Source of the DNA: SAR324 cluster bacterium | GTDB lineage: Bacteria > SAR324 > NAC60-12 | Reading direction: 5' to 3' | DNA length: 64,000 nt | Assembly (NCBI GenBank): GCA_015231825.1 | Contig: JADGAV010000001.1 | Location: 425,405-489,404 of the forward strand | Shown here: in pieces, positions 16,822-26,132 of the stretch | Layout of the letters: every line of letters begins with the position of its first letter | How positions within the stretch are numbered: the first letter of the stretch is position 1 | Made by a program: the position numbers and the translations under genes | Notes under the pieces: model-generated | Seen by the model: only the letters and a program-made list of their open reading frames with translations | Databases searched by the model: none | What the model was told of the DNA's origin: nothing

Positions 16822-17595
16822 ATGAGACTCAAGGATAAAGTAGCGGTGATTACAGGAGCATCCAGCGGGATTGGCCGTGAAGCAGCACTATTGTTTGCTC
16901 AAGAAGGTGCAAAAATAGTAGCAGCCGATGTCAACGATGCCGAGGGGGAAAAAACGGCTGCACAGATTAATGAGGCAAATGGAAAGGCTGTTTTTGTTCA
17001 CGCCGATGTCTCCAAATCAAGAGATTGTGAAAATATGATTTATACTGCGGAGGAAATATTCGGCAAATTGGATATTCTTTTTAACAATGCCGGAATTATG
17101 CACAGTGAGGACGATGACGCGGTTTCAACAGAAGATGATGTTTGGGACTTGACCATGAATGTCAACCTCAAAGGGGTCTTTTTAGGCTGCAAATACGGTA
17201 TTCCTGCATTGCGTAGAGCTGGAGGTGGTTCAATAATCAACACTGCCTCTTTTGTTGCGATTGTGGGCGCCGCAACACCGCAACTGGCATATACCACGAG
17301 TAAAGGCGGTGTTCTGGCTATGACTCGGGAACTTTCTGTAATTCATGCCAGAGAAAATATACGAGTCAATGCGCTTTGTCCCGGTCCATTGCAAACTGAG
17401 TTGCTGATGAAGTTTTTAGACACGGAAGAAAAAAAGCAGCGGCGATTGGTACATGTCCCGATGGGACGTTTTGGAAAAGCAAAAGAAATGGCCGATGCAG
17501 CACTTTTTTTAGCCTCTGAGGAGTCTTCCTATGTAACCGGAACCACATTTACTGTAGATGGCGGTCTCACAGCTGCCTATGTGACACCGGAATAA
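16822..17595 (+). CDS. Short-chain dehydrogenase/reductase
   Basis: The 257-residue NAD(P)-dependent oxidoreductase has the classical SDR pattern: TGASSGIG at 11-18 (cofactor loop), D at the end of strand 2 (AADVND, suggesting NAD preference), NNAGIM near 89, an active-site serine in NTASF, and YTTSKGG with catalytic Y and K. The C-terminal CPGPLQTELL and TGTTFTVDGGL are also typical. AGGAA precedes the ATG. The substrate is unknown; family relatives act on sugars, hydroxy acids and 3-oxoacyl compounds. It stands alone, upstream of a converging DedA gene. Confidence 0.88.
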   Translation: MRLKDKVAVITGASSGIGREAALLFAQEGAKIVAADVNDAEGEKTAAQINEANGKAVFVHADVSKSRDCENMIYTAEEIFGKLDILFNNAGIMHSEDDDAVSTEDDVWDLTMNVNLKGVFLGCKYGIPALRRAGGGSIINTASFVAIVGAATPQLAYTTSKGGVLAMTRELSVIHARENIRVNALCPGPLQTELLMKFLDTEEKKQRRLVHVPMGRFGKAKEMADAALFLASEESSYVTGTTFTVDGGLTAAYVTPE

Positions 17596-17827
17596 ATCTA
17601 TATGATTTTTCCTGGTGTCCTAAAATTTTGGAGGGCCGTGACTCACCTGGGAAGCACGTTATTGGCCATTCATTCTTTTGAGAGAAAAAAACCGGAAATT
17701 TAACGGGGTGTTTTGTCTGGACGAGGCATAATACCTCGATTTCATAGACAAGATTAGGGTTTCAAAAAATATTTGTTGCCAAATTCCACAAATAATAATC
17801 CGCATGCATTAGGGGATGGGATAGTTT

Positions 17828-18376
17828 TCAATGTCGTTGGCGCCAAAAATGAAACAGCCAAAGCAATAGCCCCAACCCGGCAATGCTAACCATCACGAAT
17901 ATTTCATATTGTTTTACTTTTTCAAGTGCCAATTCCAGGGTATGACCGAAGATATACCCCCCCAATCCCACAAGGACCGCCCAAACAACGGCTCCAATTA
18001 CGTTTAAAATAAGAAATTGAGCTGTCTTGATGCGGCTGCTTCCCAGCACGAAGGGGATTATATTTCTCAGCCCGTACATAAACCGAAATCCTAAAATAAG
18101 CCATATCTGATGCCTTTCCAGAATGCTATTCACACGATCAATCCGTGGTTGCCATTTCGGACGTTTTGCCAAATATGATTGCCCACGAAAACGCCCGATG
18201 AAGAAAAACAATTGGTCGCCACAAAGGCTTCCGGCAAATGCTGTCATGATTACCCAGTGTAGTTCCAAATATCCCCGATGTGCAGCAAAGCCTGCCAGGA
18301 TTAATATTGTTTCCCCTTCCAAAAAGGTGCCAATCAATAGGGCCAGATACCCATATGTCTCTACGAATTCATTCAT
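17828..18376 (-). CDS. DedA family membrane protein
   Basis: The 182-residue protein has four to five hydrophobic segments. The DedA signature elements are GYLALLIGTFLEGETILILA at the N terminus (with the conserved acidic residue), FAGSLCGDQLFFFIGRFRG, and the arginine-containing FRFMYGLRNIIPFVLGSS followed by NVIGAVVWA. DedA proteins are thought to act as flippases for undecaprenyl phosphate or phospholipids, or to influence membrane potential. This is a compact member. It converges on the SDR gene. Confidence 0.88.
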   Translation of the reverse strand: MNEFVETYGYLALLIGTFLEGETILILAGFAAHRGYLELHWVIMTAFAGSLCGDQLFFFIGRFRGQSYLAKRPKWQPRIDRVNSILERHQIWLILGFRFMYGLRNIIPFVLGSSRIKTAQFLILNVIGAVVWAVLVGLGGYIFGHTLELALEKVKQYEIFVMVSIAGLGLLLWLFHFWRQRH

Positions 18377-18898
18377 AGTTGCTCTTGTGCGGAGCGTTTG
18401 TTCGATTATATTTTTTATGTGTGGGCGAGAACCCTTTTTGCAGAATCTAAAAAAAGTATTTTTATTCTAAATTCCCATTCTATCAACTGAAAATGAAATT
18501 CCTATTTTTCAATTCGAGAAAACTAAAGCAAAGCGATTCGGAAGTCCATTTTTAATCTTTTTCTTTTTGTAACAACTGAAGAATCTCAAAAGTGATTAAT
18601 TGAAGAGAAGTTCAATGCTATTGTTTCTAACAACACTATTTTATTGAATTGGAGTCTATATAGAAGCTTCTGATCAAATTCGAGGCTTCTCCCGAAGAAT
18701 TGGGTTGTCATTTTGATTGAACTGAAACAAAGTCGAATTCTCCCGTTCAGGAGGTGAAAGCAAAAAATGATTTGTTTACAAACTTGGAAAATACGTTTTT
18801 CATACTTTCAAATTGCCTTTCATTCGGTTGAACACTTTAGCACATTTAACCGTTAAAATTTATAGGAAATAAAACTATTAAGCGATAGGTGTAGATCA
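18377..18898. other. Intergenic region upstream of the agmatinase-like gene
   Basis: AT-rich. The only notable item is a possible leader ORF at 18767-18856 (29 codons) preceded by AGGAGGTGA at 18749-18757, which ends 42 bases before the agmatinase-like start. Nothing else is supported. Confidence 0.35.
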
Positions 18899-19858
18899 AT
18901 GACACACGATACAGGAAAACCAGTCCAACCTGTCAGCGGAAAGATCATTCCACGTTATGCTGGTCCGTCCACCTTTGCGAGAACACCTGAATTGCGTGAT
19001 GTTCCGCATTGTGATGTTGCGATTCTCGGCATTCCTTTTGACTCCGGTGTGAGTTATCGGCCCGGTGCCCGTTTTGGTCCACAAGCTATCCGCCAGGCCT
19101 CTCGGCACCTGCGGACCCAATATCATCCGGAATATGACACCCAACCATTTGTGCAGCAACAGGTCGCTGATGCCGGGGATGTGGCCTGTAATCCTTTCAA
19201 CATAGAAGAAGCAATTGAACAAATTCAGTCTGCCGCCTCCGACCTGCTTGGAAAAGTTGGGGCAATTGTCAGTTTGGGGGGAGATCACACCATTGCTCTT
19301 CCGCTGCTTCGCGCTGTCAACCACCATCATGGTCCGGTGGCGCTGGTACATTTTGATGCCCACCTGGATACATGGGATACGTATTTTGGAGCCCCATACA
19401 CCCATGGGACCCCTTTTCGAAGGGCATCGGAGGAGGGACTCTTTCTTGACACTTCTTCAATGCATGTGGGGATACGTGGGCCCTTGTATGGCCCTGAAGA
19501 TCTTAAAGAGGACGCGGAAATGGGCTTTAAAGTGATCCACTGTCAAGAATTTGAAACTGGGAATATGAATGATATCATCCAACGAATTCGGGATCGCGTG
19601 GGCAAGCATCCTCTTTATCTCTCTATCGATATTGATGTCCTTGATCCTGCCAATGCTCCAGGGACGGGAACCCCTGAGATCGCAGGAATGAGCTCTCGTG
19701 AATTAGTCACTGTGCTCAGGGGGCTGCAGGGGCTCGATTTAGTTTCCGCCGATGTGGTGGAGGTCGCCCCTGCATACGACCATGCAGAAATAACAACACT
19801 TGCTGCCGCGACTATTGCCTATGAACTGGTCAATTTGTTTGCCTGCCGCAAAAAGTAG
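18899..19858 (+). CDS. speB: Agmatinase/arginase-family ureohydrolase
   Basis: The 319-residue enzyme is a binuclear manganese ureohydrolase. Its metal ligands are visible in [22 protein letters not shown] and [38 protein letters not shown] at the N terminus is also typical of agmatinases. The expected reaction is agmatine to putrescine plus urea. Close relatives use guanidinobutyrate, guanidinopropionate or guanidine, which sequence alone does not exclude. AGG lies about nine bases before the ATG. No arginine decarboxylase is nearby. It converges on a PLP-enzyme operon, so a role in guanidino catabolism is as likely as polyamine synthesis. Confidence 0.85.
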   Translation: MTHDTGKPVQPVSGKIIPRYAGPSTFARTPELRDVPHCDVAILGIPFDSGVSYRPGARFGPQAIRQASRHLRTQYHPEYDTQPFVQQQVADAGDVACNPFNIEEAIEQIQSAASDLLGKVGAIVSLGGDHTIALPLLRAVNHHHGPVALVHFDAHLDTWDTYFGAPYTHGTPFRRASEEGLFLDTSSMHVGIRGPLYGPEDLKEDAEMGFKVIHCQEFETGNMNDIIQRIRDRVGKHPLYLSIDIDVLDPANAPGTGTPEIAGMSSRELVTVLRGLQGLDLVSADVVEVAPAYDHAEITTLAAATIAYELVNLFACRKK

Positions 19859-19877
19859 AAACACCATTGATATTCCG

Positions 19878-21089
19878 TCACATTTGATTGATCGCTTTTT
19901 TGATTCGCGTGAGTGCTTCCGCCAAAGTCGCCCGGGTACAGGCGATATTGATCCGTTGAAAACCTTCTCCTTCTGAACCAAAAATGTGGCCTTCGTTCAG
20001 AAAGACTCTCGCTTCCTCTTCAAAAAAACGTTTCAATTGCTCCCTGTCCATTCCCAATTGTCGGCAATCCAGCCAGATCAAATAGGTCCCTTCCGCGGAA
20101 ATTACACGAATTTGCGGAATGTGTTGAGCAATATATTCTTCTAAAAAATAGAAGTTACTTTCAATGTATTCCAAGACCTGTTCCAACCATTCCTCTCCAT
20201 GTCGGTAGGCTGCTTCAACAGCCACAATCCCAAAGGCCATTATCCCGGACAAACCGTTGCTGACCAGTGTTTTCTGATACTCGGAGCGTAATCTTTCGTC
20301 AGGAATTACAATATTGGCAGTTTTCATTCCTGCCAGATTGAACGTCTTGCTGGGGGCTGTGCAGATGATTGATTTTTGGAGAAATTCCTCGTTGATGGTT
20401 GCAAATGGAGTAAAAACATTTCCTTGGAAGACCAAATCACCGTGAATTTCATCCGAAACCACCAATACATCATTTCTTAAACAGATCTCTCCAAAACGAA
20501 GCAGTTCTTCTTTGCTCCAGATCCGGCCGACAGGGTTGTGAGGACTGCACAATATGGCCATTTTTACGGCAGGATCCCTGGTTTTTTCCTCAAGATCCTC
20601 AAAATCCATCCGGTACTGACCATTTTCATAAATCAGAGAATTGGAAACCAATTCGGTGTGGTTGTTCTTAATTGCGTGAAAGAAAGGGTGGTAAACGGGG
20701 GGTTGAATAAGGACACGTTCTCCCGGCGCAACAAAGGTACGGATCAGCATGTTGAGCCCTGGCACCACACCGGGAACGACGCACATCCATTCTTTGTCTA
20801 TTCTCCAACCATGACGTTTCTGCATCCAGTCTGTAACAGCATCATAATAGGAATTGGTAGGGTAGGCGTATCCGTAAACTCCATGTTCCGCACGCGCCTG
20901 CAAAGCATCAATTACGGGTTGAGGTGACGGAAAATCCATATCAGCGACCCACAATGGGAGGGCTGGATCGTCTCCGCTGAAAATATCGCTTTGTTCCACT
21001 TTCATGGGATTTTTTTTGCCATGAGTGAATCCCCATTTGAGAGAAGGGATTCCAGTCATGTTGATGGTTTTATCAAAATTGTATTTCAT
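19878..21089 (-). CDS. MalY/PatB-family PLP enzyme (cystathionine beta-lyase or aminotransferase)
   Basis: The 403-residue fold-type I PLP protein shows the MalY/PatB pattern: LPLWVADMDFPSPQPVIDAL near 45-64, VYGYAYPT, VVPGVVPGLNMLIRTF, CSPHNPVGRIWSKEEL, VVSDEIHGDLVF with the PLP aspartate, and TAPSKTFNLAGM with the PLP lysine. Members cleave cystathionine or cysteine conjugates, or transaminate. A good Shine-Dalgarno (AAAGGAAG) precedes the ATG. It is probably in one operon with the upstream SDR gene, across a 252-base gap with no recognised gene. Confidence 0.88.
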   Translation of the reverse strand: MKYNFDKTINMTGIPSLKWGFTHGKKNPMKVEQSDIFSGDDPALPLWVADMDFPSPQPVIDALQARAEHGVYGYAYPTNSYYDAVTDWMQKRHGWRIDKEWMCVVPGVVPGLNMLIRTFVAPGERVLIQPPVYHPFFHAIKNNHTELVSNSLIYENGQYRMDFEDLEEKTRDPAVKMAILCSPHNPVGRIWSKEELLRFGEICLRNDVLVVSDEIHGDLVFQGNVFTPFATINEEFLQKSIICTAPSKTFNLAGMKTANIVIPDERLRSEYQKTLVSNGLSGIMAFGIVAVEAAYRHGEEWLEQVLEYIESNFYFLEEYIAQHIPQIRVISAEGTYLIWLDCRQLGMDREQLKRFFEEEARVFLNEGHIFGSEGEGFQRINIACTRATLAEALTRIKKAINQM

Positions 21090-21341
21090 TGCACTTCCTT
21101 TGACATTTTAGAATTGTAGGTTTTTCTAATCCTTAAATTTTTTTCTTGGATCGGATATGTTGATCTCGGCGAGGAAGGAAATTCCATTGTGTTTTTTTGC
21201 GGCTCCAGTCTAATTGCCCATCTCTATTAAAAAAATCCTCTGAAGAACAAAGCGCCAGGGTTTTTTTCTGCGAAAACCCATGGCCTTCCTGCAGGGCATA
21301 TCTGCACTTTGTTAGAGGATATTCTGGGTGGAATAACTCCG

Positions 21342-22100
21342 TTAAAGAAAAGCACCTCCCTCTATCATGATGCACTGTCCGGTCATCATATCCGATCCTT
21401 CGATAATACTGAGAATTGCATCGGCAATATCTTCAGGATTTGCTGCTTTTTGAAGCGGAGTGGCTTTTACTATTGATTCGACCGTCTGCTCATAACGGTC
21501 TCCCTGCATCGATTGTTGCCAACGCCCTGTGATGAACCCGGGACAAACTGCATTGATCCTCACTTGAGGAGCAAAAACCTTCGCTAGTGTTTGTGTCAAA
21601 CTATTGACGGCTGCTTTGGATGCACAATAAGCAATGGAACTTCCTGAGGGCTTTATACCGGCAATGCTGGAGACCATGACGACTTCGCCGCTGCCGGACG
21701 CTTTCAGTGCCTTTTCAGCTGCACGAGTCATTTGGAACGTCCCGATGACATTCACTCCTAAAATTCGATCCCAATCGTCTCTGCTGATTCCTCCCAAATT
21801 ATGGTGAGGGACCGCGACAGTGTTGCCTGCATTGTTGACCAGAATATCCAGTTTGCCATATTTTTTTTCAACAGTGCTAACCATCGCCTGGCAGTCTTCA
21901 TCATTGCTGATATCACCTTGAAAAGGTTCTGCCCACACTCCAAGTTGCTGACATTCCCGTGCGGTTTGTTCAGCTTCCTTGTTTGAACGGCTGTAGTTCA
22001 CCAGAACGGAACAGCCTTTGGAAGCCAATTTTAGAGAGGTTGCCCTACCAACTCCAGTGCCTCCTCCTGTAACGATTGCGATTTTATTGTTTATCTTCAT
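21342..22100 (-). CDS. Short-chain dehydrogenase/reductase
   Basis: The 252-residue SDR has TGGGTGVGRATSLKLASKG (cofactor loop at about 11-18), NNAGNT, VSSIAGIKPSGSSIAYCASK (catalytic S, Y, K), CPGFITG and TGQCIMIEGGAFL. VNYSRSN after strand 2 has no acidic residue and carries an arginine, suggesting NADPH use as in FabG-like 3-oxoacyl reductases. AAAGGGG precedes the ATG. It lies between a 59-codon ORF (ten bases upstream) and the MalY-like gene. Confidence 0.87.
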   Translation of the reverse strand: MKINNKIAIVTGGGTGVGRATSLKLASKGCSVLVNYSRSNKEAEQTARECQQLGVWAEPFQGDISNDEDCQAMVSTVEKKYGKLDILVNNAGNTVAVPHHNLGGISRDDWDRILGVNVIGTFQMTRAAEKALKASGSGEVVMVSSIAGIKPSGSSIAYCASKAAVNSLTQTLAKVFAPQVRINAVCPGFITGRWQQSMQGDRYEQTVESIVKATPLQKAANPEDIADAILSIIEGSDMMTGQCIMIEGGAFL

Positions 22101-22109
22101 TTTCCCCTT

Positions 22110-22289
22110 TCAGTTTGTTTTACACGATCTTGGTGCCAGAGCTTTTAACAATCCTTCATTGCCATGAAGACGGTCAGGTCCTGTCGGTACGATGCAACTG
22201 ACGATCCGGCTTGCTTTTTCTTGTGAATTCAAAATGAAAACATCTGATTGAGAAACGGTTTTTAATATTTCGATTCTTGTTGTTTTCAT
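22110..22289 (-). CDS. Small hypothetical protein (59 aa)
   Basis: The ATG at 22289 is preceded by AAAGGG with five-base spacing, almost the same initiation region as the SDR gene that follows ten bases after its stop. The product begins MKTTRIEILKTVSQSDVF and contains VPTGPDRLHGNEGLLKALAP. I know no family for it. It may be a true short gene, or the surviving N terminus of a longer one. The ribosome binding site and tight spacing support translation; length and lack of recognised homology limit confidence. Confidence 0.45.
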   Translation of the reverse strand: MKTTRIEILKTVSQSDVFILNSQEKASRIVSCIVPTGPDRLHGNEGLLKALAPRSCKTN

Positions 22290-22559
22290 TTTTCCCTTTC
22301 GAAGTTTTTACTCTGTCAATTTTGTTTGACAGTTTTGGCCAATAATATTTACCGCTTGTTAATCCCGTGACAGTCTTATCCGATTTACAGGGGATAAAAA
22401 AGAAAATTCGAAGTTTCCCGGCACGGTGATGGAATTTTTTAAGGTAATTTCCGGTTGTACCAAAATTGTTCTAATGTTAGAGTTGAGATGAACACAAAAA
22501 TGAGTTATCAAAGCGAACATGTCCGGTAATTTTGGAGAAGTGTAGACACGGAGTTTGAT

Positions 22560-22994
22560 ATGGAAAATTCGGATAAGATCGTCTTTAAAAAAATGATTCT
22601 TAAAATGAAAAAGCTTTCTTTTGAATTGAGTCGAAATTCATGCAGAATATTGCTTTTAGGGATGCTTTTGTTTGGGAATAGAGGCTTGGCGTCTGCTCAA
22701 CAAACTGAAGTCAAATGCGGGTCTTATCAAGCTTTTGTCAAATGCAAACAAGAGGAATTGAAAAAATCTTCTGCATCTCGAGGAACCACCGAAGCCGATG
22801 CAAGAGCAGCAACATATAAGCTGAGAAGTACTGAATTTAGGGACTTCATAGACAGTGAGAATAAACGCCAGAAACACCTGAAAACAGTTCAGGCAGATTC
22901 CTATAAATCCAATGAAAGGATCGTTAAAGGAGTTGAAAAAATTATTGCTGCTCACAAGCGGCGTCAGGCTTATATGCGGAGCGGGAGACAATAG
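22560..22994 (+). CDS. Hypothetical exported protein
   Basis: The 144-residue product has a hydrophobic export segment at about residues 31-46 (RILLLGMLLFGNRGLASA, cleavage near AQQ). It continues into a charged, helical mature part with two close cysteines (VKCGSYQAFVKCKQEE) and many K, R and E, possibly coiled coil. The ATG at 22560 has GGAG six bases upstream. An ATG at 22605 would give a more usual signal peptide length but has no ribosome binding site. I do not recognise the family. It converges on the molybdopterin oxidoreductase gene, with 13 bases between stops. Confidence 0.6.
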   Translation: MENSDKIVFKKMILKMKKLSFELSRNSCRILLLGMLLFGNRGLASAQQTEVKCGSYQAFVKCKQEELKKSSASRGTTEADARAATYKLRSTEFRDFIDSENKRQKHLKTVQADSYKSNERIVKGVEKIIAAHKRRQAYMRSGRQ

Positions 22995-23007
22995 AAAAAA
23001 AATCACA

Positions 23008-25023
23008 TCATTTCAATGCCCGCACTTCCGCACGCGCTTCATGGAATGTGCTTCCATCTCCCAGGTCCGTTGTGTTTTGTGAAGTCAATTCATTGACACC
23101 AGTCATTTGGGATGATTCGCTTTCCCAAAAAATCCCTTCCACTACGAGCAAGCCAGGCTGGGTTTTGTCTGAAATAACTGCTTTCCGAATATTTTTCCCC
23201 CTCCCATTGTATATCTCAGCCATGTCCCCATCCCGAATGTCTCGTACCTTAGCATCTTGAGGATGTATCAGCATCGTTCCATTGTTGTTTTGGTAGCGTT
23301 CACCGAACGTCGAATTCAATAAGTCGATCATGGGAGGTGTGATTACTTTGAGAGGATAACGGCTTTTCAAATTGAGATCATCGAATTCTTCAAGGGGCAA
23401 AAGACAGGGAATGCGAGGAACAGTAGGATCTTTGGGACGAGCTGCAAATTGGAATTTTCTGCCTTTAAAACTTGGATAGTCACCTCCTGATTTCATTAGG
23501 TCGGAACAAAGAATTTCTCCCGCCTTGACTCCCTGCTTTTTGTGTTCTTCAGAGATTCCGTGGATGCTCTCGATAAAACTGTCAATCCTCTCGTTTGCTG
23601 ATTGCTGAAATGGAGCATCCGCAAATCCCATTTTTTTCGCGAGGGTTTGGAAAAGTTCAAAATTACTGATCGACTCGCCCTTATTTGAGACAACGGGCTC
23701 GACCCTGGCCATATAAAAATGCCCGTAACCCCCATAAAAATCGTGATTTTCAAAAGACGTGGTCGCCGGCAGTAAAAGATCGGCATAGCGTGCCGTTGGA
23801 GTGAGGAACTGTTCGTGAACAACTGTGAACAAATCTTCTCTCTCCATCCCGATTTTTACCTGACTGGCATCGGGTGCTACACTGACAGGATTGCTGCTGT
23901 AAACAAACAGACCTTTTACAGGAGGCTGCAATTGGGTCAATGCATGTCCCAGCTGTACCATATTGATCTTTCGAGTGGGAACTTCCATCAGGGACGGGTA
24001 ATTCAAGCGGTCGGTTTCACCTGCATAGGAAAAACTGGAAAGAAGAGCGCCTCCGCCAACTCTACCGTCAAACAAACCCAGGGCTGCAGCAAGACAGGTA
24101 ATAGCGCGGACAGACATTGCACCCTGTGTGTTGCGGCTCAAACCGATTCCGATCCGCATAAAAGTTTTAGGAGTTTCAGTTAGCAATGCAGCCAACTCAT
24201 GGATTTGTGCGCTACTTAACCCGGAATGATTGGCAAAATTTTCCAGATTTTGATTTTGTATATACTCTTCGATTTGTTCAAATCCCTCTGAATATTTTTC
24301 AATGAAGGAACGGTCGACAGAATTGGACTCGAGTAAAATTTTTAAAATCCCCAGCGCTAATGCAGTGTCACCTCCGGGTTTCACCGGATAATATTGATCC
24401 GCTACTTGAGCTGTCGAGTTCAGATAGGGATCAATGGCTACAAACTTCGATCCTTTTCGTCTTGCCTGGACGACTAAAGGCATGAAATGTATATTTGTAA
24501 CTTTGATATTGATTCCCCAGGCAATGATCAGATCAGCATCGAGGGCCTTCTCAGGCGGACTGGCTGGCAGGGTCCCATAGTGGAGATTCCATCCTGCCTT
24601 GGCGCCGGAAGAACAGATAGTAGCCATCAGTCGTGAGGCACCGTATTTGTGGAAAAACGCGTTACCCGCAGTGAGGTTGATCAGTCCCATATTGCCGGCA
24701 TAGGAATAAGGCAATACAGCTTCACTGCCATGTTTGTTTTTAATTTCCGTCAATTGATCAACCATCATCTGCCAGGCATCATCCCAGGAGATTCTTTCGA
24801 ATTTACCTTCTCCTTTTTTCCCGATGCGGCGCTGCGGAAACAGAATGCGATCTGCGGATTGAACTCGATGATGATAGGTTCGGACTTTTTTACAAAGAAA
24901 TCCTTTTGTGAAAGGATGCTCAGGATCGCCTTCCAATTTGACAATTTCCCCATTTTGTAAAGTGGCAATCATTCCGCATGCGTCCGGACAATCCAAGGGG
25001 CAGATGGTTTTTCGCTTTTCCAT
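23008..25023 (-). CDS. Molybdopterin-dependent oxidoreductase (bis-MGD family), cytoplasmic
   Basis: The 671-residue protein starts with a 4Fe-4S motif, C-x3-C-x3-C in ICPLDCPDACGM, with a fourth cysteine in GFLCKKVRTYHHR. The bis-MGD domains follow: RISWDDAWQMMVDQL, LIIAWGINIKVTN, AIDPYLNSTAQVADQYYPVK, PGGDTALALGIL, and the C-terminal LLNSTFGERYQN plus IHPQDAKVRDIRDGDMAEIY. ATICSSGAKAGWNLHYG holds a possible cofactor-proximal residue; the usual Cys/Sec molybdenum ligand spacing is not obvious. There is no Tat signal, so it is likely cytoplasmic. Start ATG 25023 is chosen over the upstream frame because it lies just before the cluster motif. The substrate is unknown; relatives include thiosulfate reductase-like, formate dehydrogenase-like and acetylene hydratase-like proteins. 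Confidence 0.85.
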   Translation of the reverse strand: MEKRKTICPLDCPDACGMIATLQNGEIVKLEGDPEHPFTKGFLCKKVRTYHHRVQSADRILFPQRRIGKKGEGKFERISWDDAWQMMVDQLTEIKNKHGSEAVLPYSYAGNMGLINLTAGNAFFHKYGASRLMATICSSGAKAGWNLHYGTLPASPPEKALDADLIIAWGINIKVTNIHFMPLVVQARRKGSKFVAIDPYLNSTAQVADQYYPVKPGGDTALALGILKILLESNSVDRSFIEKYSEGFEQIEEYIQNQNLENFANHSGLSSAQIHELAALLTETPKTFMRIGIGLSRNTQGAMSVRAITCLAAALGLFDGRVGGGALLSSFSYAGETDRLNYPSLMEVPTRKINMVQLGHALTQLQPPVKGLFVYSSNPVSVAPDASQVKIGMEREDLFTVVHEQFLTPTARYADLLLPATTSFENHDFYGGYGHFYMARVEPVVSNKGESISNFELFQTLAKKMGFADAPFQQSANERIDSFIESIHGISEEHKKQGVKAGEILCSDLMKSGGDYPSFKGRKFQFAARPKDPTVPRIPCLLPLEEFDDLNLKSRYPLKVITPPMIDLLNSTFGERYQNNNGTMLIHPQDAKVRDIRDGDMAEIYNGRGKNIRKAVISDKTQPGLLVVEGIFWESESSQMTGVNELTSQNTTDLGDGSTFHEARAEVRALK

Positions 25024-25173
25024 ATTCGATCCTATAAACCTCAGTTCTTGCCACAACCGAAAAATCATCAATTCAGCGATGAGCTTTAACCTGGAGAGTT
25101 ACTGACTCACTTGAAAAAAACGTTTATATTACCCGCTTGCAACTGAAATGCAAGTTGCTTGTGAAGGTAAAAT

Positions 25174-26055
25174 TCAACACCAGTTCAACGCTTGTTGAGA
25201 AGATTCTTCGGTTACCACTTCTGAAAATGCATTTTGAATCCGATTGAAGATGGGGCGTTCTGCAGAAGTCATCTCCCTCCCGGAAATTTCACGAACTGGA
25301 ATCAGTTCAGCTCCAGTGCCTGTCAAAAAACATTCATCTGCCAGAAACAGGTCGTAAGCAGTCAAACTCTTTTCCTGACATGGAATTTCCAGTTTTTCTG
25401 CCAGTTCCAGGACAACTGTCCGGGTAATTCCATCCAGTGCACCATCTGAAACAGGAGGGGTTTTTAAAACTCCATCCGCCACAACAAAAACATTGTCTAC
25501 AGTCCCTTCCGCCACATTTCCCATCTGATTCAACAAAATTGCTTCGTCATAACCAGCTTGATTGGCTTCAATTTTAGCCATAATGTTGTTTAAATAATTC
25601 AACGATTTTATCTTTGGATCAAGGCCATCTGGACCCAATCGACGAGTTGCGGCAATCATCAGACGGGCTCCGTCGCTCAAAATGCGTGCATTACTCATCT
25701 GGAGCTGATCGGCGATCATAAACAGACATCCTTGGGTGCATGTTGCCGGATTGATGCCCAGAGGTCCTTCACCGCGAGTAGCCACCATTCGAATATAGCC
25801 TTCGGATTGATTGCTGGCCTTAATGGTCTCTTCAACAGCCATTGCTAATGTTTTATGGTCAAATGGCAGCGGAAGCATTATAGCACGGGCAGACTTCTCG
25901 AAACGTTCCAGATGGGAAAGCAATCTGAAAACCTTACCCTGATAAAACCGCAAGCCTTCAAATACGCCATCTCCGTATAGCAAACCGTGATCAAAAACCG
26001 AAATTTTCGCCTCGGAGGCATCCATTATATTTCCATTGAACCAACATACAGGCAT
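25174..26055 (-). CDS. ilvE: Branched-chain amino acid aminotransferase (class IV)
   Basis: The 293-residue fold-type IV PLP enzyme transfers amino groups for valine, leucine and isoleucine. It has VFDHGLLYGDGVFEGLRFY at about 20-38, IRMVATRGEGPLGINP, KIKSLNYLNNIMAKIEA containing the PLP lysine, GNVAEGTVDNVFVV and the substrate-binding loop ECFLTGTGAELIPV. The features favour IlvE over D-alanine transaminase or ADC lyase, but class IV members are easily confused. GGAG lies seven bases before the ATG. A TrmB-type regulator lies just upstream, on the same strand. Confidence 0.9.
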   Translation of the reverse strand: MPVCWFNGNIMDASEAKISVFDHGLLYGDGVFEGLRFYQGKVFRLLSHLERFEKSARAIMLPLPFDHKTLAMAVEETIKASNQSEGYIRMVATRGEGPLGINPATCTQGCLFMIADQLQMSNARILSDGARLMIAATRRLGPDGLDPKIKSLNYLNNIMAKIEANQAGYDEAILLNQMGNVAEGTVDNVFVVADGVLKTPPVSDGALDGITRTVVLELAEKLEIPCQEKSLTAYDLFLADECFLTGTGAELIPVREISGREMTSAERPIFNRIQNAFSEVVTEESSQQALNWC

Positions 26056-26132
26056 AATTTCTCTCCATACTTGATGTTTTTATTTTCCTGACAGTTCCAA
26101 AACTGAATCAAATTCTCTGCGCAAATGGGTTT

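Noticed and set aside
21133..21375. 80-codon minus-strand frame between MalY-like and SDR genes
   Set aside because: It lacks a ribosome binding site and overlaps the SDR gene end; it looks random.
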